This document shows positions 36,556 through 46,001 of a stretch of 64,000 nt of DNA, piece after piece. The translations under genes and the position numbers were made by a program. Source of the DNA: Kluyvera intermedia (GTDB taxonomy: Bacteria; Pseudomonadota; Gammaproteobacteria; Enterobacterales; Enterobacteriaceae); NCBI RefSeq assembly GCF_021440345.1, contig NZ_JAKCNS010000005.1, positions 25,313 through 89,312 on the forward strand, given 5' to 3'. The notes under the pieces are model-generated. The model did not search any database and was not told the origin of the DNA. It was given only the letters and a program-made list of their open reading frames with translations. Each line of letters begins with the position of its first letter. Within the stretch, counting starts at the first letter, position 1.

Positions 36556-38010
36556 TCAGGACATCAACGGTTGCAGTTGCAGGTAGATCTTACGGAACAT
36601 TTCACGCAATGGAGCGTAATACGCCACGCGTTCAGGATCGGGGTGATGCTCTTGCTCCAGCGCCAGCTGCGGCAGTAGCTCAGCGTATGACCTGTCTTTA
36701 CAGATGGCCAACTGCGCCAGACGAGCAGCGCCAAGCGCTGGGCCGACATCGCCACCGGTGCGATAATCAAGCTGCTTGCCACAAATATCCGCCAACATTT
36801 GACGCCAGTAGGCACTACGCGCGCCGCCGCCAATGAGGGTGATACTCTTCGGCTCAACGCCGCAAGCATGAACAACATCCATCCCGTCGGCTAGCGCGAA
36901 ACCAACGCCTTCCAACACCGCGCGCGCCAGCTCTGCCGGGCCATGCTGATGAGTGAGGCCGAAGAACACGCCTTTAGCCTCGGGATTGTTGTGCGGCGTG
37001 CGTTCACCGGAAAGATACGGCAGGAACCAGACTGGCCCCGCGCTCGCATCGGCCGTTTGCGCGGCGTCAATCAGCGCAGGAACCGTCCCCAGCCCCGTGA
37101 GCTTAGCCGCCCAATCCAGGCAAGATGCGGCGCTGAGCATGACTGACATTAAGTGCCAGCGGCCAGGTAACGCGTGGCAGAAGCTGTGCACCGCGCTTTC
37201 TGGTTTACTCAGGAAGCCTTCGCTCACGGCAAAATAGACGCCCGAGGTCCCCAGCGACAGCATCGCCTGCCCGGCATCCGCCATGCCTACGCCCACGGCA
37301 CCGGCCGCATTATCCCCGCCGCCGGCAACAACCGGCACCGCAGGCATTTTCCAGGCGCTGGCAACCGATGCCAGCAGATGCCCGGTAATGTCGCAACCTT
37401 CAAACAGCGCCGGCATATTATCGCGAGTCAGACCACAGGCCGCGAGCATCTCATCGCTCCAGTCACGCTTCGCCACGTCCATCCACATCGTGCCCGCCGC
37501 GTCGGACATATCGCTGGCAAACTCGCCGGTCATCCGCAGCCGCAGATAATCTTTAGGCAAAAGCACCTTATCAACCTGGCGGAAAATTTCCGCTTCATGA
37601 CGCTGTACCCACAGCAGTTTCGGCGCGGTAAAACCGGGCATCATCAAATTGCCGGTGATTTGCCGCGAAGTCTTCACCTGCGCTTCCAGCAGCTCGCACT
37701 CTTCCGCACAGCGACCGTCGTTCCATAAAATTGCCGGGCGCAGTACGCGCTGCTGCTTATCGAGAAGCGTTGCGCCGTGCATCTGCCCGGCAATCCCCAG
37801 CGCTTTCACACCCTGCAGGCTATGCTGCTCGCCTAACCCTTTCATAGCGCGATCGGTTGCCTGCCACCACTGCTCAGGATCCTGTTCTGACCAAAGAGGG
37901 TGCGGACGAGAAACCGTCAATTTTTCTGTTTGCGAAGCCAGCACGGTGCCCTGCTCATCAAGCAGGATCGCCTTTACGCCAGACGTTCCGAGATCTATGC
38001 CGATATACAT
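36556..38010 (-). CDS. xylB: XylB, xylulokinase
   Basis: 484 residues from ATG 38010 (MYIGIDLGTSGVKAILLDEQ); the longer frame upstream lacks family support. FGGY carbohydrate kinase with the phosphate-1 motif DLGTSGVK, the family IAGQMHGATLLD region, GGGDNAAGAVGVGMA and the C-terminal GGGARSAYWRQMLADI. It phosphorylates D-xylulose at O5 for the pentose phosphate pathway. Second gene of xylAB, separated from xylA by a REP-like hairpin. Confidence 0.96.
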   Translation of the reverse strand: MYIGIDLGTSGVKAILLDEQGTVLASQTEKLTVSRPHPLWSEQDPEQWWQATDRAMKGLGEQHSLQGVKALGIAGQMHGATLLDKQQRVLRPAILWNDGRCAEECELLEAQVKTSRQITGNLMMPGFTAPKLLWVQRHEAEIFRQVDKVLLPKDYLRLRMTGEFASDMSDAAGTMWMDVAKRDWSDEMLAACGLTRDNMPALFEGCDITGHLLASVASAWKMPAVPVVAGGGDNAAGAVGVGMADAGQAMLSLGTSGVYFAVSEGFLSKPESAVHSFCHALPGRWHLMSVMLSAASCLDWAAKLTGLGTVPALIDAAQTADASAGPVWFLPYLSGERTPHNNPEAKGVFFGLTHQHGPAELARAVLEGVGFALADGMDVVHACGVEPKSITLIGGGARSAYWRQMLADICGKQLDYRTGGDVGPALGAARLAQLAICKDRSYAELLPQLALEQEHHPDPERVAYYAPLREMFRKIYLQLQPLMS

Positions 38011-38035
38011 CGCGACTGCTCCTTTAATTAGTACG

Positions 38036-38064
38036 ATGCCCGGCAAGCTTGCGCTCCCGGGCAT
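38036..38064. repeat. REP-like palindrome between xylA and xylB
   Basis: ATGCCCGG, 13 nt, CCGGGCAT. The composition matches enterobacterial REP units. Within the operon it may stabilise xylA mRNA relative to xylB. Confidence 0.55.
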
Positions 38065-38088
38065 TATTTATCCTGCAGGACTCAAACC

Positions 38089-39411
38089 TTACTTATCGAA
38101 CAGGTAGTGGTTAACCAGCCCTTCCAGCAGTTCCTGATGACCGCTCTGATGCTGTGGCGCCAGCTGATGCTGCTCGGCGTATTTCGCCAGTTCCTGCAGC
38201 GACATCTGGCCTTTGAGGATCTGCTGACCCAGTTCGCCATTCCAGCCGGCATAGCGTTTAGCGACGCGTTTATCCAGTTCTCCGCCTTCAACCATGCGGG
38301 CCGCCACTTTCAGCGACAGCGCCATGGTGTCCATTGCGCCGATGTGACCATAGAACAGGTCGTATTTGTCGGTGCTCTGGCGACGGACTTTGGCATCAAA
38401 GTTCATCCCGCCGGTGGTGAAGCCGCCCGCTTTAAGGATTTCATACATCACCAGCGCGTTTTCTTCGACGCTGTTCGGGAACTGGTCGGTATCCCAGCCC
38501 AGCTGCGGGTCGCCGCGGTTAGCATCTACCGAACCAAACAGACCCAGCGCAATGGCGGTGGCAATTTCGTGATGGAAAGAGTGACCCGCCAGCGTCGCGT
38601 GGTTGGCCTCGATATTCAGCTTAATCTCTTTTTCCAGGCTGAACTGTTTCAGGAAGCCATATACCGTTGACGCATCGTAGTCATACTGGTGCTTGGTTGG
38701 CTCCTGCGGTTTTGGTTCAATCAGCAGGGTGCCCTGGAAGCCGATTTTGTGTTTGTGCTCGACCACCATCTGCATGAAGCGGCCAATCTGCTCGCGCTCC
38801 TGACGCAGGTCGGTATTGAGCAGGGTCTCGTAACCTTCACGACCGCCCCACAGCACATAGTTTTCACCGCCCAGTTTGTGGGTCGCATTCATGGCGGTAA
38901 ACACCTGAGTGGCCGCCATGCTGAACACTTCCGGATCCGGGTTAGTTGCCGCACCGGCGCCGTAGCGCGGGTTGGTGAAGCAGTTTGCGGTCCCCCACAG
39001 CAGCTTCACGCCGCTCTGCTGTTGTTTTTCTGCCAGCACATCGACCATCTGAGCAAAATTATTCAGATACTCTTTCAGGTTTGCACCTTCCGGAGAAACG
39101 TCGACATCATGGAAGCAATAGTAAGGGACATTCAGTTTGTGGAAGAATTCAAACGCCACATCAGCTTTACGTTTCGCACGCTCGATGGCTTCGCCCGGCT
39201 GCTGCCATGGACGATCAAATGAGCCAACGCCGAACATATCTGCGCCGTTCCAGCAGAAGGTGTGCCAGTAGCAGGCGGCAAAGCGCAGATGGTCTTCCAT
39301 ACGTTTACCCAGCACCAGCTCGTCCGGGTTGTAGTGGCGGAAGGCCAGCGGGTTCTCTGTTTTTGGGCCTTCGAAACGAACACGATCCAGTTGGTCGAAA
39401 TAAGCTTGCAT
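38089..39411 (-). CDS. xylA: XylA, xylose isomerase
   Basis: 440 residues from ATG 39411 ([15 protein letters not shown]), the E. coli length. TIM-barrel metalloenzyme converting D-xylose to D-xylulose. Signature regions are [16 protein letters not shown] ([15 protein letters not shown], catalytic His), [18 protein letters not shown] (metal Glu), [13 protein letters not shown] and LGWDTDQFP. It is transcribed divergently from xylF under XylR/CRP control. Confidence 0.97.
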   Translation of the reverse strand: MQAYFDQLDRVRFEGPKTENPLAFRHYNPDELVLGKRMEDHLRFAACYWHTFCWNGADMFGVGSFDRPWQQPGEAIERAKRKADVAFEFFHKLNVPYYCFHDVDVSPEGANLKEYLNNFAQMVDVLAEKQQQSGVKLLWGTANCFTNPRYGAGAATNPDPEVFSMAATQVFTAMNATHKLGGENYVLWGGREGYETLLNTDLRQEREQIGRFMQMVVEHKHKIGFQGTLLIEPKPQEPTKHQYDYDASTVYGFLKQFSLEKEIKLNIEANHATLAGHSFHHEIATAIALGLFGSVDANRGDPQLGWDTDQFPNSVEENALVMYEILKAGGFTTGGMNFDAKVRRQSTDKYDLFYGHIGAMDTMALSLKVAARMVEGGELDKRVAKRYAGWNGELGQQILKGQMSLQELAKYAEQHQLAPQHQSGHQELLEGLVNHYLFDK

Positions 39412-39767
39412 AATGAACTCCATAATCTGACACGCGGCGAGGAATACTTCGTGTTGTCATACTGAATACTGAATTGCCGTTGCTCAATTACGTTATTTCA
39501 CACTGCTATTAAGATAATCCACAAATGTGCGCTGGCTCCCAAAATAAAAAGACAAATTCTTCGTTCCGGTTTGTAATTTCTCCATTTAACAAAATGAAAA
39601 TCAGATCGCGGTCATAAATTAGCAATTAAACGAAATATCGTAATGGCAAGATAAAAATCTGTAATTGCCAGACGCTATATACATGTTAAGAATTTGCTGC
39701 GTGTTAAGTCATTTCTGTTTCTTTTATCGCCAATCTCACCCCTATCCCTACAGAAGGCATTACGATT
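39412..39767. promoter_or_regulatory. divergent xylAB / xylFGHR control region with XylR-type boxes
   Basis: 356 bp, AT-rich. The 13-mer GAAATAwCGTAAT occurs twice in opposite orientation: on the minus strand facing xylA (39499-39487, w=A) and on the plus strand facing xylF (39632-39644, w=T). Each is followed by an ATTGCC/GGCAATT block (39471-39478 and 39662-39669). This is the layout expected for the two XylR operators. A TTTCACAC CRP-like half-site lies at about 39496-39503. Confidence 0.7.
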
Positions 39768-40760
39768 ATGAAGATAAAGAACCTTTGCCTCACACTCTGC
39801 GCATCGCTCCTCCTGACCAGCATGGCCAGCAGCGCCAAAGAAGTTAAAATTGGCATGGCTATTGACGATCTGCGCCTTGAACGCTGGCAGAAAGACCGCG
39901 ATATCTTTGTGAATAAAGCCGAACAGCTCGGCGCAAAAGTCTTTGTACAGTCGGCAAATGGCAACGAAGAGACGCAAATGTCGCAGATTGAAAATATGAT
40001 CAATCGCGGCGTCGATGTCCTTGTTATTATTCCTTATAACGGCCAGGTACTTAGCAACGTAATTAAAGAAGCAAAACAAGAAGGAATTAAAGTCCTCGCC
40101 TATGACCGTATGATTAATAATGCGGATATCGATTTCTACATCTCTTTCGATAACGAAAAAGTGGGTGAAATGCAGGCGCAAAGTCTGGTCAACCAGGTTC
40201 CTCAGGGGAATTATTTCCTGATGGGCGGCTCCCCGGTTGATAATAATGCCAAACTTTTCCGTGCCGGTCAGATGAAAGTATTAAAACCATATATTGATAA
40301 TGGGAAAATTAAAGTCGTCGGCGATCAATGGGTTGACGGCTGGCTGCCGGAAAATGCGCTGAAGATTATGGAAAATGCGCTGACCGCCAACAATAACAAA
40401 GTCGATGCCGTTGTTGCCTCAAACGACGCCACCGCAGGTGGGGCTATCCAGGCGCTAAGCGCGCAGGGACTGGCTGGCAAAGTGGCTATCTCCGGCCAGG
40501 ATGCAGATCTTGCGGGTATCAAACGTATCATGAACGGTACGCAGACCATGACCGTGTATAAGCCGATAACGCTGCTGGCAAACAGTGCCGCAGAAATAGC
40601 CGTCGAGCTAGGCAATGGTCAACAGCCGAAGTCAGATGCCACGCTGAATAATGGTCTGAAAGACGTCCCATCCCGCCTGCTTACCCCGATTGAAGTCAAT
40701 AAAACCAATATTGACGAGACCGTCGTTAAAGATGGTTTCCATAAGAAAAGCGAACTCTAA
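39768..40760 (+). CDS. xylF: XylF, periplasmic xylose-binding protein
   Basis: 330 residues. Signal peptide about residues 1-23 ([13 protein letters not shown] before KEVKIG). Periplasmic-binding-protein type 1 fold: [65 protein letters not shown]. It delivers D-xylose to XylGH. First gene of xylFGHR. The spacer to xylG holds two hairpins, suiting higher expression of the binding protein. Confidence 0.96.
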   Translation: MKIKNLCLTLCASLLLTSMASSAKEVKIGMAIDDLRLERWQKDRDIFVNKAEQLGAKVFVQSANGNEETQMSQIENMINRGVDVLVIIPYNGQVLSNVIKEAKQEGIKVLAYDRMINNADIDFYISFDNEKVGEMQAQSLVNQVPQGNYFLMGGSPVDNNAKLFRAGQMKVLKPYIDNGKIKVVGDQWVDGWLPENALKIMENALTANNNKVDAVVASNDATAGGAIQALSAQGLAGKVAISGQDADLAGIKRIMNGTQTMTVYKPITLLANSAAEIAVELGNGQQPKSDATLNNGLKDVPSRLLTPIEVNKTNIDETVVKDGFHKKSEL

Positions 40761-40767
40761 ATGGCAT

Positions 40768-40812
40768 GCCCCAGCCCAGCGCTGGGGCGGCTCGACTGGC
40801 GATAAGAGCCGC
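40768..40812 (+). promoter_or_regulatory. tandem hairpins between xylF and xylG
   Basis: GCCCCAGC-CCAGC-GCTGGGGC (40768-40788) and GCGGCTC / GAGCCGC (40787-40793, 40806-40812). The two stems share two bases and so compete. Such structures often protect the binding-protein message and lower downstream expression. Confidence 0.6.
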
Positions 40813-40842
40813 TGGTCAGGTTTACGTGGAGCACAAACACTT

Positions 40843-42384
40843 ATGCCATATTTACTCGAAATGAAGGGCATCACCAAAACCTTTGGCGTGGTTAAGGCTA
40901 TCGATAACGTCAGCCTGCGCCTGAATCCTGGTGAGGTGGTGTCTCTATGCGGTGAGAACGGTTCCGGCAAGTCGACGCTGATGAAGGTGTTATGCGGTAT
41001 TTATCCGCATGGCAGCTACGACGGCGAGATTGTTTTTGCCGGAGAGACGCTCCAGCCGACACATATTCGCGATACCGAACGCAAGGGTATCGCCATTATT
41101 CACCAGGAGCTGGCGCTGGTTAAGCATTTGACTGTGCTTGAAAATATTTTCCTTGGGGCGGAAATCAGCCGCCACGGCGTGCTCGATTACGACACCATGA
41201 CGTTACGCTGCGAGAAACTGCTGGCCCAGGTCAACCTAGCCATTTCGCCGGATACCCGAGTAGGTGATTTAGGGCTTGGCCAACAGCAACTGGTTGAAAT
41301 CGCCAAAGCGCTGAATAAACAGGTGCGGCTGCTGATCCTCGATGAACCTACCGCCTCATTAACCGAGCAAGAGACCGCGGTGCTGCTGGATATCATTCGC
41401 GATCTGCAAAACCACGGTATCGCCTGCGTCTATATCTCCCACAAGCTTAACGAAGTGAAGGCGATTTCCGACACCATCTGCGTTATCCGCGATGGTCAAC
41501 ATATTGGCACCCGCGATGCCAACAGCATGACCGAGGATGACATCATCACCATGATGGTCGGACGCGAGCTGACTGCGCTGTATCCGAATGAGCCCCACGC
41601 GGCGGGAGATGAGATCCTGCGCGTAGAACATCTCACCGCCTGGCATCCGGTCAACCGCCACATTAAACGGGTTAACGATATATCGTTTAGCCTGAAACGC
41701 GGGGAAATCCTCGGCATCGCTGGGCTAGTCGGTGCCGGGCGCACCGAGGCGGTACAGTGCCTGTTCGGCGTCTGGCGCGGCCGCTGGGAGGGGAAAGTGT
41801 TTATTGATGGCAAACAGGTTGATATCCGCAATTGTCAGCAGGCGATTGCCCACGGTATCGCCATGGTGCCGGAAGACCGCAAAAAAGATGGCATCGTGCC
41901 CGTGATGGCGGTTGGCAAAAATATCACCCTCGCCGCGCTAAATGATTTTAGCGGCACGTTAAGCAGTCTTGACGACGCGAAAGAACAGCAGTGCATTTTG
42001 CAATCCATCCAGCGCCTGAAAGTCAAAACCTCTTCACCCGATCTCGCCATCGGACGCCTGAGCGGCGGCAACCAGCAGAAAGCCATTCTGGCGCGCTGCC
42101 TGCTGCTGAACCCACGCATCCTGATTCTCGATGAACCAACGCGCGGTATCGATATTGGCGCGAAGTATGAAATCTACAAACTGATCAACCAACTGGTGCA
42201 GCAAGGCATTGCCGTCATCGTGATCTCCTCTGAATTACCGGAAGTGCTGGGTCTCAGCGACCGGGTGCTGGTTATGCATGAAGGAAAACTCAAAGCCGAC
42301 CTGGTGAACCATAACCTGACCCAGGAACAAGTGATGGAAGCCGCCTTAAGGAGCGAACGCCATGTCGAAAAACAATCCGTCTGA
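40843..42384 (+). CDS. xylG: XylG, xylose ABC transporter ATPase
   Basis: 513 residues from ATG 40843 ([22 protein letters not shown] upstream), the E. coli length; the upstream extension reads through the hairpins. Two fused ABC cassettes: [10 protein letters not shown] with [15 protein letters not shown] and [12 protein letters not shown], then [11 protein letters not shown] (degenerate Walker A), [14 protein letters not shown] and [13 protein letters not shown], as in RbsA/AraG. It powers uptake through XylH. It overlaps xylH by 23 bp. Confidence 0.96.
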   Translation: MPYLLEMKGITKTFGVVKAIDNVSLRLNPGEVVSLCGENGSGKSTLMKVLCGIYPHGSYDGEIVFAGETLQPTHIRDTERKGIAIIHQELALVKHLTVLENIFLGAEISRHGVLDYDTMTLRCEKLLAQVNLAISPDTRVGDLGLGQQQLVEIAKALNKQVRLLILDEPTASLTEQETAVLLDIIRDLQNHGIACVYISHKLNEVKAISDTICVIRDGQHIGTRDANSMTEDDIITMMVGRELTALYPNEPHAAGDEILRVEHLTAWHPVNRHIKRVNDISFSLKRGEILGIAGLVGAGRTEAVQCLFGVWRGRWEGKVFIDGKQVDIRNCQQAIAHGIAMVPEDRKKDGIVPVMAVGKNITLAALNDFSGTLSSLDDAKEQQCILQSIQRLKVKTSSPDLAIGRLSGGNQQKAILARCLLLNPRILILDEPTRGIDIGAKYEIYKLINQLVQQGIAVIVISSELPEVLGLSDRVLVMHEGKLKADLVNHNLTQEQVMEAALRSERHVEKQSV

Positions 42385-43543
42385 ACTGAAACTGGCAGCC
42401 CCTGCGCCGTCTGCGGCGCTGCGGCTAAAATCACTGAATCTGCAGGTTTTCGTCATGATCGCCGCGATCGTAGTGATCATGCTGTTCTTCACCTGGACCA
42501 CCGACGGTGCGTATCTCAGCGCACGTAACGTTTCTAACCTGCTGCGTCAGACCGCGATTACCGGCATCCTGGCGGTGGGTATGGTGTTTGTCATTATCTC
42601 CGCCGAAATCGATCTGTCCGTCGGTTCAATGATGGGCCTGCTGGGCGGGGCAGCGGCAATTTTTGACGTCTGGCTCGGCTGGCCGTTGCCGCTCACCATC
42701 ATCGTGACGCTGGCTATGGGTCTGGTGCTTGGCGCGTGGAACGGGTGGTGGGTGGCCTATCGCAAGGTGCCTTCGTTTATCGTCACGCTAGCCGGAATGC
42801 TCGCCTTCCGCGGCATATTGATTGGTATCACCAACGGCACGACGGTCTCGCCTACCAGCGCCGCTATGTCGCAAATTGGCCAGAGCTATCTGCCAGATGG
42901 GGTTGGCTTCACCTTCGGCGCCATCGGGCTGATGGCATTTGTCGCCTGGCAGTGGCGAGGCCGGATGCGCAGGCAGTCTCTGGGCCTGACGACGCCAGCG
43001 TCCACCGGAATGGTGGGTCGTCAGTCGTTGACGGCGGTCATTGTTCTGGGCGCTATCTGGCTGCTCAACGATTACCGGGGTGTTCCTACACCCGTGCTGC
43101 TGCTGACGCTGCTGATGCTGGCAGGAATGTTTATGGCCATGCGTACCGCCTTCGGTCGGCGCATTTACGCCATCGGCGGGAATATTGAAGCCGCCCGCCT
43201 GTCGGGCATTAACGTTGAGCGTAACAAGCTGGCGGTATTCGCCATTAACGGCCTGATGGTGGCGATTGCCGGGCTGATTCTCAGCTCGCGGCTGGGCGCC
43301 GGTTCGCCCTCGGCGGGGAATATTGCCGAACTGGATGCGATCGCCGCATGCGTTATCGGTGGAACCAGCCTCGCGGGCGGCGTCGGCAGCGTGGCAGGGG
43401 CCGTTATGGGCGCATTTATTATGGCGTCTCTCGACAACGGAATGAGTATGATGGACGTCCCGACTTTCTGGCAATATATCGTTAAAGGTGCGATTTTATT
43501 GCTTGCCGTCTGGATGGACTCCGCCACCAAACGGCGCGCGTAA
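42362..43543 (+). CDS. xylH: XylH, xylose ABC transporter permease
   Basis: 393 residues, about ten membrane helices, BPD_transp_2 (ribose/xylose permease) family. Conserved blocks are [50 protein letters not shown] and [18 protein letters not shown]. Its start lies within the xylG end, so translation is coupled. Confidence 0.96.
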   Translation: MSKNNPSELKLAAPAPSAALRLKSLNLQVFVMIAAIVVIMLFFTWTTDGAYLSARNVSNLLRQTAITGILAVGMVFVIISAEIDLSVGSMMGLLGGAAAIFDVWLGWPLPLTIIVTLAMGLVLGAWNGWWVAYRKVPSFIVTLAGMLAFRGILIGITNGTTVSPTSAAMSQIGQSYLPDGVGFTFGAIGLMAFVAWQWRGRMRRQSLGLTTPASTGMVGRQSLTAVIVLGAIWLLNDYRGVPTPVLLLTLLMLAGMFMAMRTAFGRRIYAIGGNIEAARLSGINVERNKLAVFAINGLMVAIAGLILSSRLGAGSPSAGNIAELDAIAACVIGGTSLAGGVGSVAGAVMGAFIMASLDNGMSMMDVPTFWQYIVKGAILLLAVWMDSATKRRA

Positions 43544-43612
43544 TTGCCTGGCCGTGGTGTTGCCGATAGCGTCTGCGGCAACCCCCTCATGATTCACGAG
43601 GAACCCTGAACC

Positions 43613-44797
43613 ATGTTTGGAAAACGTCACCGCGTGACGCTGTTATTCAACGCTAACAAAGCCTTCGACCGTCAGGTGGTCGAAGGTGTGGGTGAATACT
43701 TACAGGCGTCGCAGTCAGAGTGGGATATCTTCATTGAAGAAGATTTTCGCGCGCGTATTGAAAACATCAAAGAGTGGCTCGGAGATGGCGTTATCGCCGA
43801 CTACGACGACCCCACCATCGAGGCGCTGCTGACCGATGTCAATGTGCCTATCGTCGGCGTTGGTGGCTCTTACCACCGCCAGGAGCAGTATCCGCCGGTT
43901 CACTACATCGCGACCGATAACTATGCGCTGGTTGAAAGCGCATTTTTGCATTTGAAGGAAAAAGGGGTCCATCGCTTCGCGTTCTACGGCCTGCCCACCG
44001 CCAGTGGTAAACGCTGGGCCGAGGAGCGCGAGTACGCGTTTAGCCAGATTGTCGCCAAAGAGAAATACCGCGGCGTGATTTATCAGGGCCAGGAAACCGC
44101 GCCAGAGAACTGGCAGCATGCCCAGAATAGGCTGGCCGATTGGCTGCAAACGCTGCCGCCGCAAACCGGGATCATCGCAGTCACCGATTCCCGCGCACGC
44201 CATATTTTGCAGGCCTGTGAGCATCTGCATATCCCGGTGCCGGAAAAACTCTGTGTTATCGGCATCGACAATGAAGAATTGACCCGCTATCTCTCCCGCG
44301 TGGCGCTCTCGTCGGTGGCACAAGGTGCACGCCAGATGGGCTACCAGGCGGCAAAACTGATGCAGCGCCTACTCGATAACGAAACGCTACCGCTACAGCG
44401 CGTACTGGTGCCGCCCATGCGAGTGATGGAGCGGCGCTCCACGGACTACCGCTCATTGAACGACCCTGCGGTAATTCAAGCCATGCACTACATCCGCAAT
44501 AACGCCTGTAAGGGCATCAAGGTCGAGCAGGTGCTGGATTCAGTGGGCATTTCCCGCTCTAACCTAGAAAAACGTTTTAAAGAAGAAGTCGGCGAGACCA
44601 TTCACGCGGTGATCCACAGCGAGAAGCTGGAAAAAGCGCGCAGCCTGCTGGTCTCGACTTCGCTGTCGATCAACGAAATCTCGCAGATGTGCGGCTACCC
44701 GTCGCTGCAATACTTCTATTCTGTGTTTAAGAAAGAGTATGACACCACGCCGAAAGAGTATCGGGAGCAGCATAGCGAGGCGCTGATTCAGGCTTGA
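43613..44797 (+). CDS. xylR: XylR, AraC-family xylose regulator
   Basis: 394 residues. The N-terminal LacI/GalR-like sugar-binding domain (RVTLLFNANKAFDRQVVEG, FYGLPTASGKRWAEERE, CVIGIDNEELTRYLS) is joined to a C-terminal AraC helix-turn-helix pair (VEQVLDSVGISRSNLEKRFKEE, INEISQMCGYPSLQYFYSVFKKEY). It activates xylAB and xylFGH with D-xylose. It sits downstream of xylH after a 69-bp gap and probably also has its own weak promoter. Confidence 0.95.
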   Translation: MFGKRHRVTLLFNANKAFDRQVVEGVGEYLQASQSEWDIFIEEDFRARIENIKEWLGDGVIADYDDPTIEALLTDVNVPIVGVGGSYHRQEQYPPVHYIATDNYALVESAFLHLKEKGVHRFAFYGLPTASGKRWAEEREYAFSQIVAKEKYRGVIYQGQETAPENWQHAQNRLADWLQTLPPQTGIIAVTDSRARHILQACEHLHIPVPEKLCVIGIDNEELTRYLSRVALSSVAQGARQMGYQAAKLMQRLLDNETLPLQRVLVPPMRVMERRSTDYRSLNDPAVIQAMHYIRNNACKGIKVEQVLDSVGISRSNLEKRFKEEVGETIHAVIHSEKLEKARSLLVSTSLSINEISQMCGYPSLQYFYSVFKKEYDTTPKEYREQHSEALIQA

Positions 44798-44821
44798 TGG
44801 ATTCAGGACCGGTCAACGGAT

Positions 44822-44855
44822 AAAAAAAAGCCTTCCATAAATGGAAGGCTTTTTT
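44822..44855. terminator. bidirectional terminator between xylR and bax
   Basis: AGCCTTCCAT-AA-ATGGAAGGCT with an A-run before and a T-run after. Confidence 0.9.
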
Positions 44856-44870
44856 ATGATTCAGGATCGA

Positions 44871-45692
44871 TTACATGTGTGCGGCAATCAGGCGCTGGTT
44901 GTCCTGGTACATCGCGAACAGATAGTCGTTGTAGCTAGAACCTTTAGTCGAATACCCTTTCAGCTTATGAATCATCGCCGTGGCGGTGACTTCCTGATCC
45001 GTCTTACGCAGCTGTGCGCGTGATTTACGGAACGAGGCATAGGCCGGATGCGTGTTCAGGTTTCTTGCATACGCCTGCACGGACTCTTTAACTGACTCAA
45101 ACTTGGTGTAGCCGTTAACTGAACCCGCGCCATTTTTACAACCTTTACCGCATTTCATGCCGAACAGGTTGTTGTTGCTACGCGCCAGTTTAGAGGTACC
45201 CCAGCCGCTTTCTGCTGCAGCCATGGTTGCCACCATGCTGCCCGGGATAATATCCACGCGCTCAAGCAGAGAGTTCCACGGCACCTTACGAGTGTTGCCG
45301 TTCCAGCTAATTTTGTAGCGAGCGGCAATGTCTTTCAGACGCGCACGCTCAGACGGCGACCAACGGCCTTCGTACTGTTTGGAAACCAACCAGTTACGAT
45401 CCGCCGTGATGGCAGCATTTTGACTCGTGATATAAGGCATTACCGTCCGGAGAAACGCTCTTTTCCTTGGTGTCCCGGAAGGGTATTTTCGCAAATCAGG
45501 AAGTGAACTGCTCTTTACACTATTGCGAGAATACTCTTGCTTACTGCTGGCCTTACTAAAACTTGTCTTTGTTACCGAGGCTTTCTGATGCTTTGTTACC
45601 GTGTGTGTTTTTGCGAACACCCCACCTGAAAATGTGCAGATGAGTAACATTAGTATCGCGGCCCCATATCGTCGAATGGGTGTCGATATCAT
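44871..45692 (-). CDS. bax: Bax, peptidoglycan hydrolase-like protein (glucosaminidase family)
   Basis: 273 residues from ATG 45692 (AGGAG upstream, MISTPIRRYGAAIL), matching E. coli Bax. Signal-like hydrophobic segment about residues 10-28. A Ser/Lys-rich region (about 29-75) is followed by the glucosaminidase (FlgJ-like) domain: MVATMAAAESGWGTSKLARSNNN with the likely catalytic Glu, then YTKFESVKESVQAY. Physiological role is unclear. Confidence 0.9.
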   Translation of the reverse strand: MISTPIRRYGAAILMLLICTFSGGVFAKTHTVTKHQKASVTKTSFSKASSKQEYSRNSVKSSSLPDLRKYPSGTPRKRAFLRTVMPYITSQNAAITADRNWLVSKQYEGRWSPSERARLKDIAARYKISWNGNTRKVPWNSLLERVDIIPGSMVATMAAAESGWGTSKLARSNNNLFGMKCGKGCKNGAGSVNGYTKFESVKESVQAYARNLNTHPAYASFRKSRAQLRKTDQEVTATAMIHKLKGYSTKGSSYNDYLFAMYQDNQRLIAAHM

Positions 45693-46001
45693 TAGGTCTC
45701 CTGGTCGGATGCAATCATTCCAACGCCTTCTTATTTCATAAAATTGAGAGCTGAATCTCAAATTATAGCAAAAATAGCCCGTAAACGCACGTACAAGAAA
45801 TAGTCCGATTCCGAAACGGTCTCACGGACGCGATTCAGCATATGACAATTTACACAGGTAAAATGCCGGGCAGCTCTCATTTTAGTTCATTTTTTGACCT
45901 TCATCACTCAGCCCTTTCCCTCCTCCTGATTCAGGGATGAGCCCAGCGTAGCCAGCGGCTGGCACACTACGAAAAAACACCTTCAGGCACAGGATATTGG
46001 A
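45693..46001. promoter_or_regulatory. bax / malS intergenic region with a possible MalT box
   Basis: 309 bp between divergent genes. AGGGATGAGC (45933-45942) matches the MalT box GGGGA(T/G)GAGG at eight of ten positions and lies about 60 bp before malS, which is a MalT-regulated gene in E. coli. A purine-rich GGAGGAGGGA on the minus strand is nearby. No clear -10 was found. Confidence 0.45.

Noticed and set aside
37174..37728. Long plus-strand frames opposite xylB
   Set aside because: Antisense to a clearly identified FGGY kinase.
40690..40842. Extended N-terminus of XylG
   Set aside because: The extension runs through the xylF end and intercistronic hairpins; family length and the ribosome site support ATG 40843.
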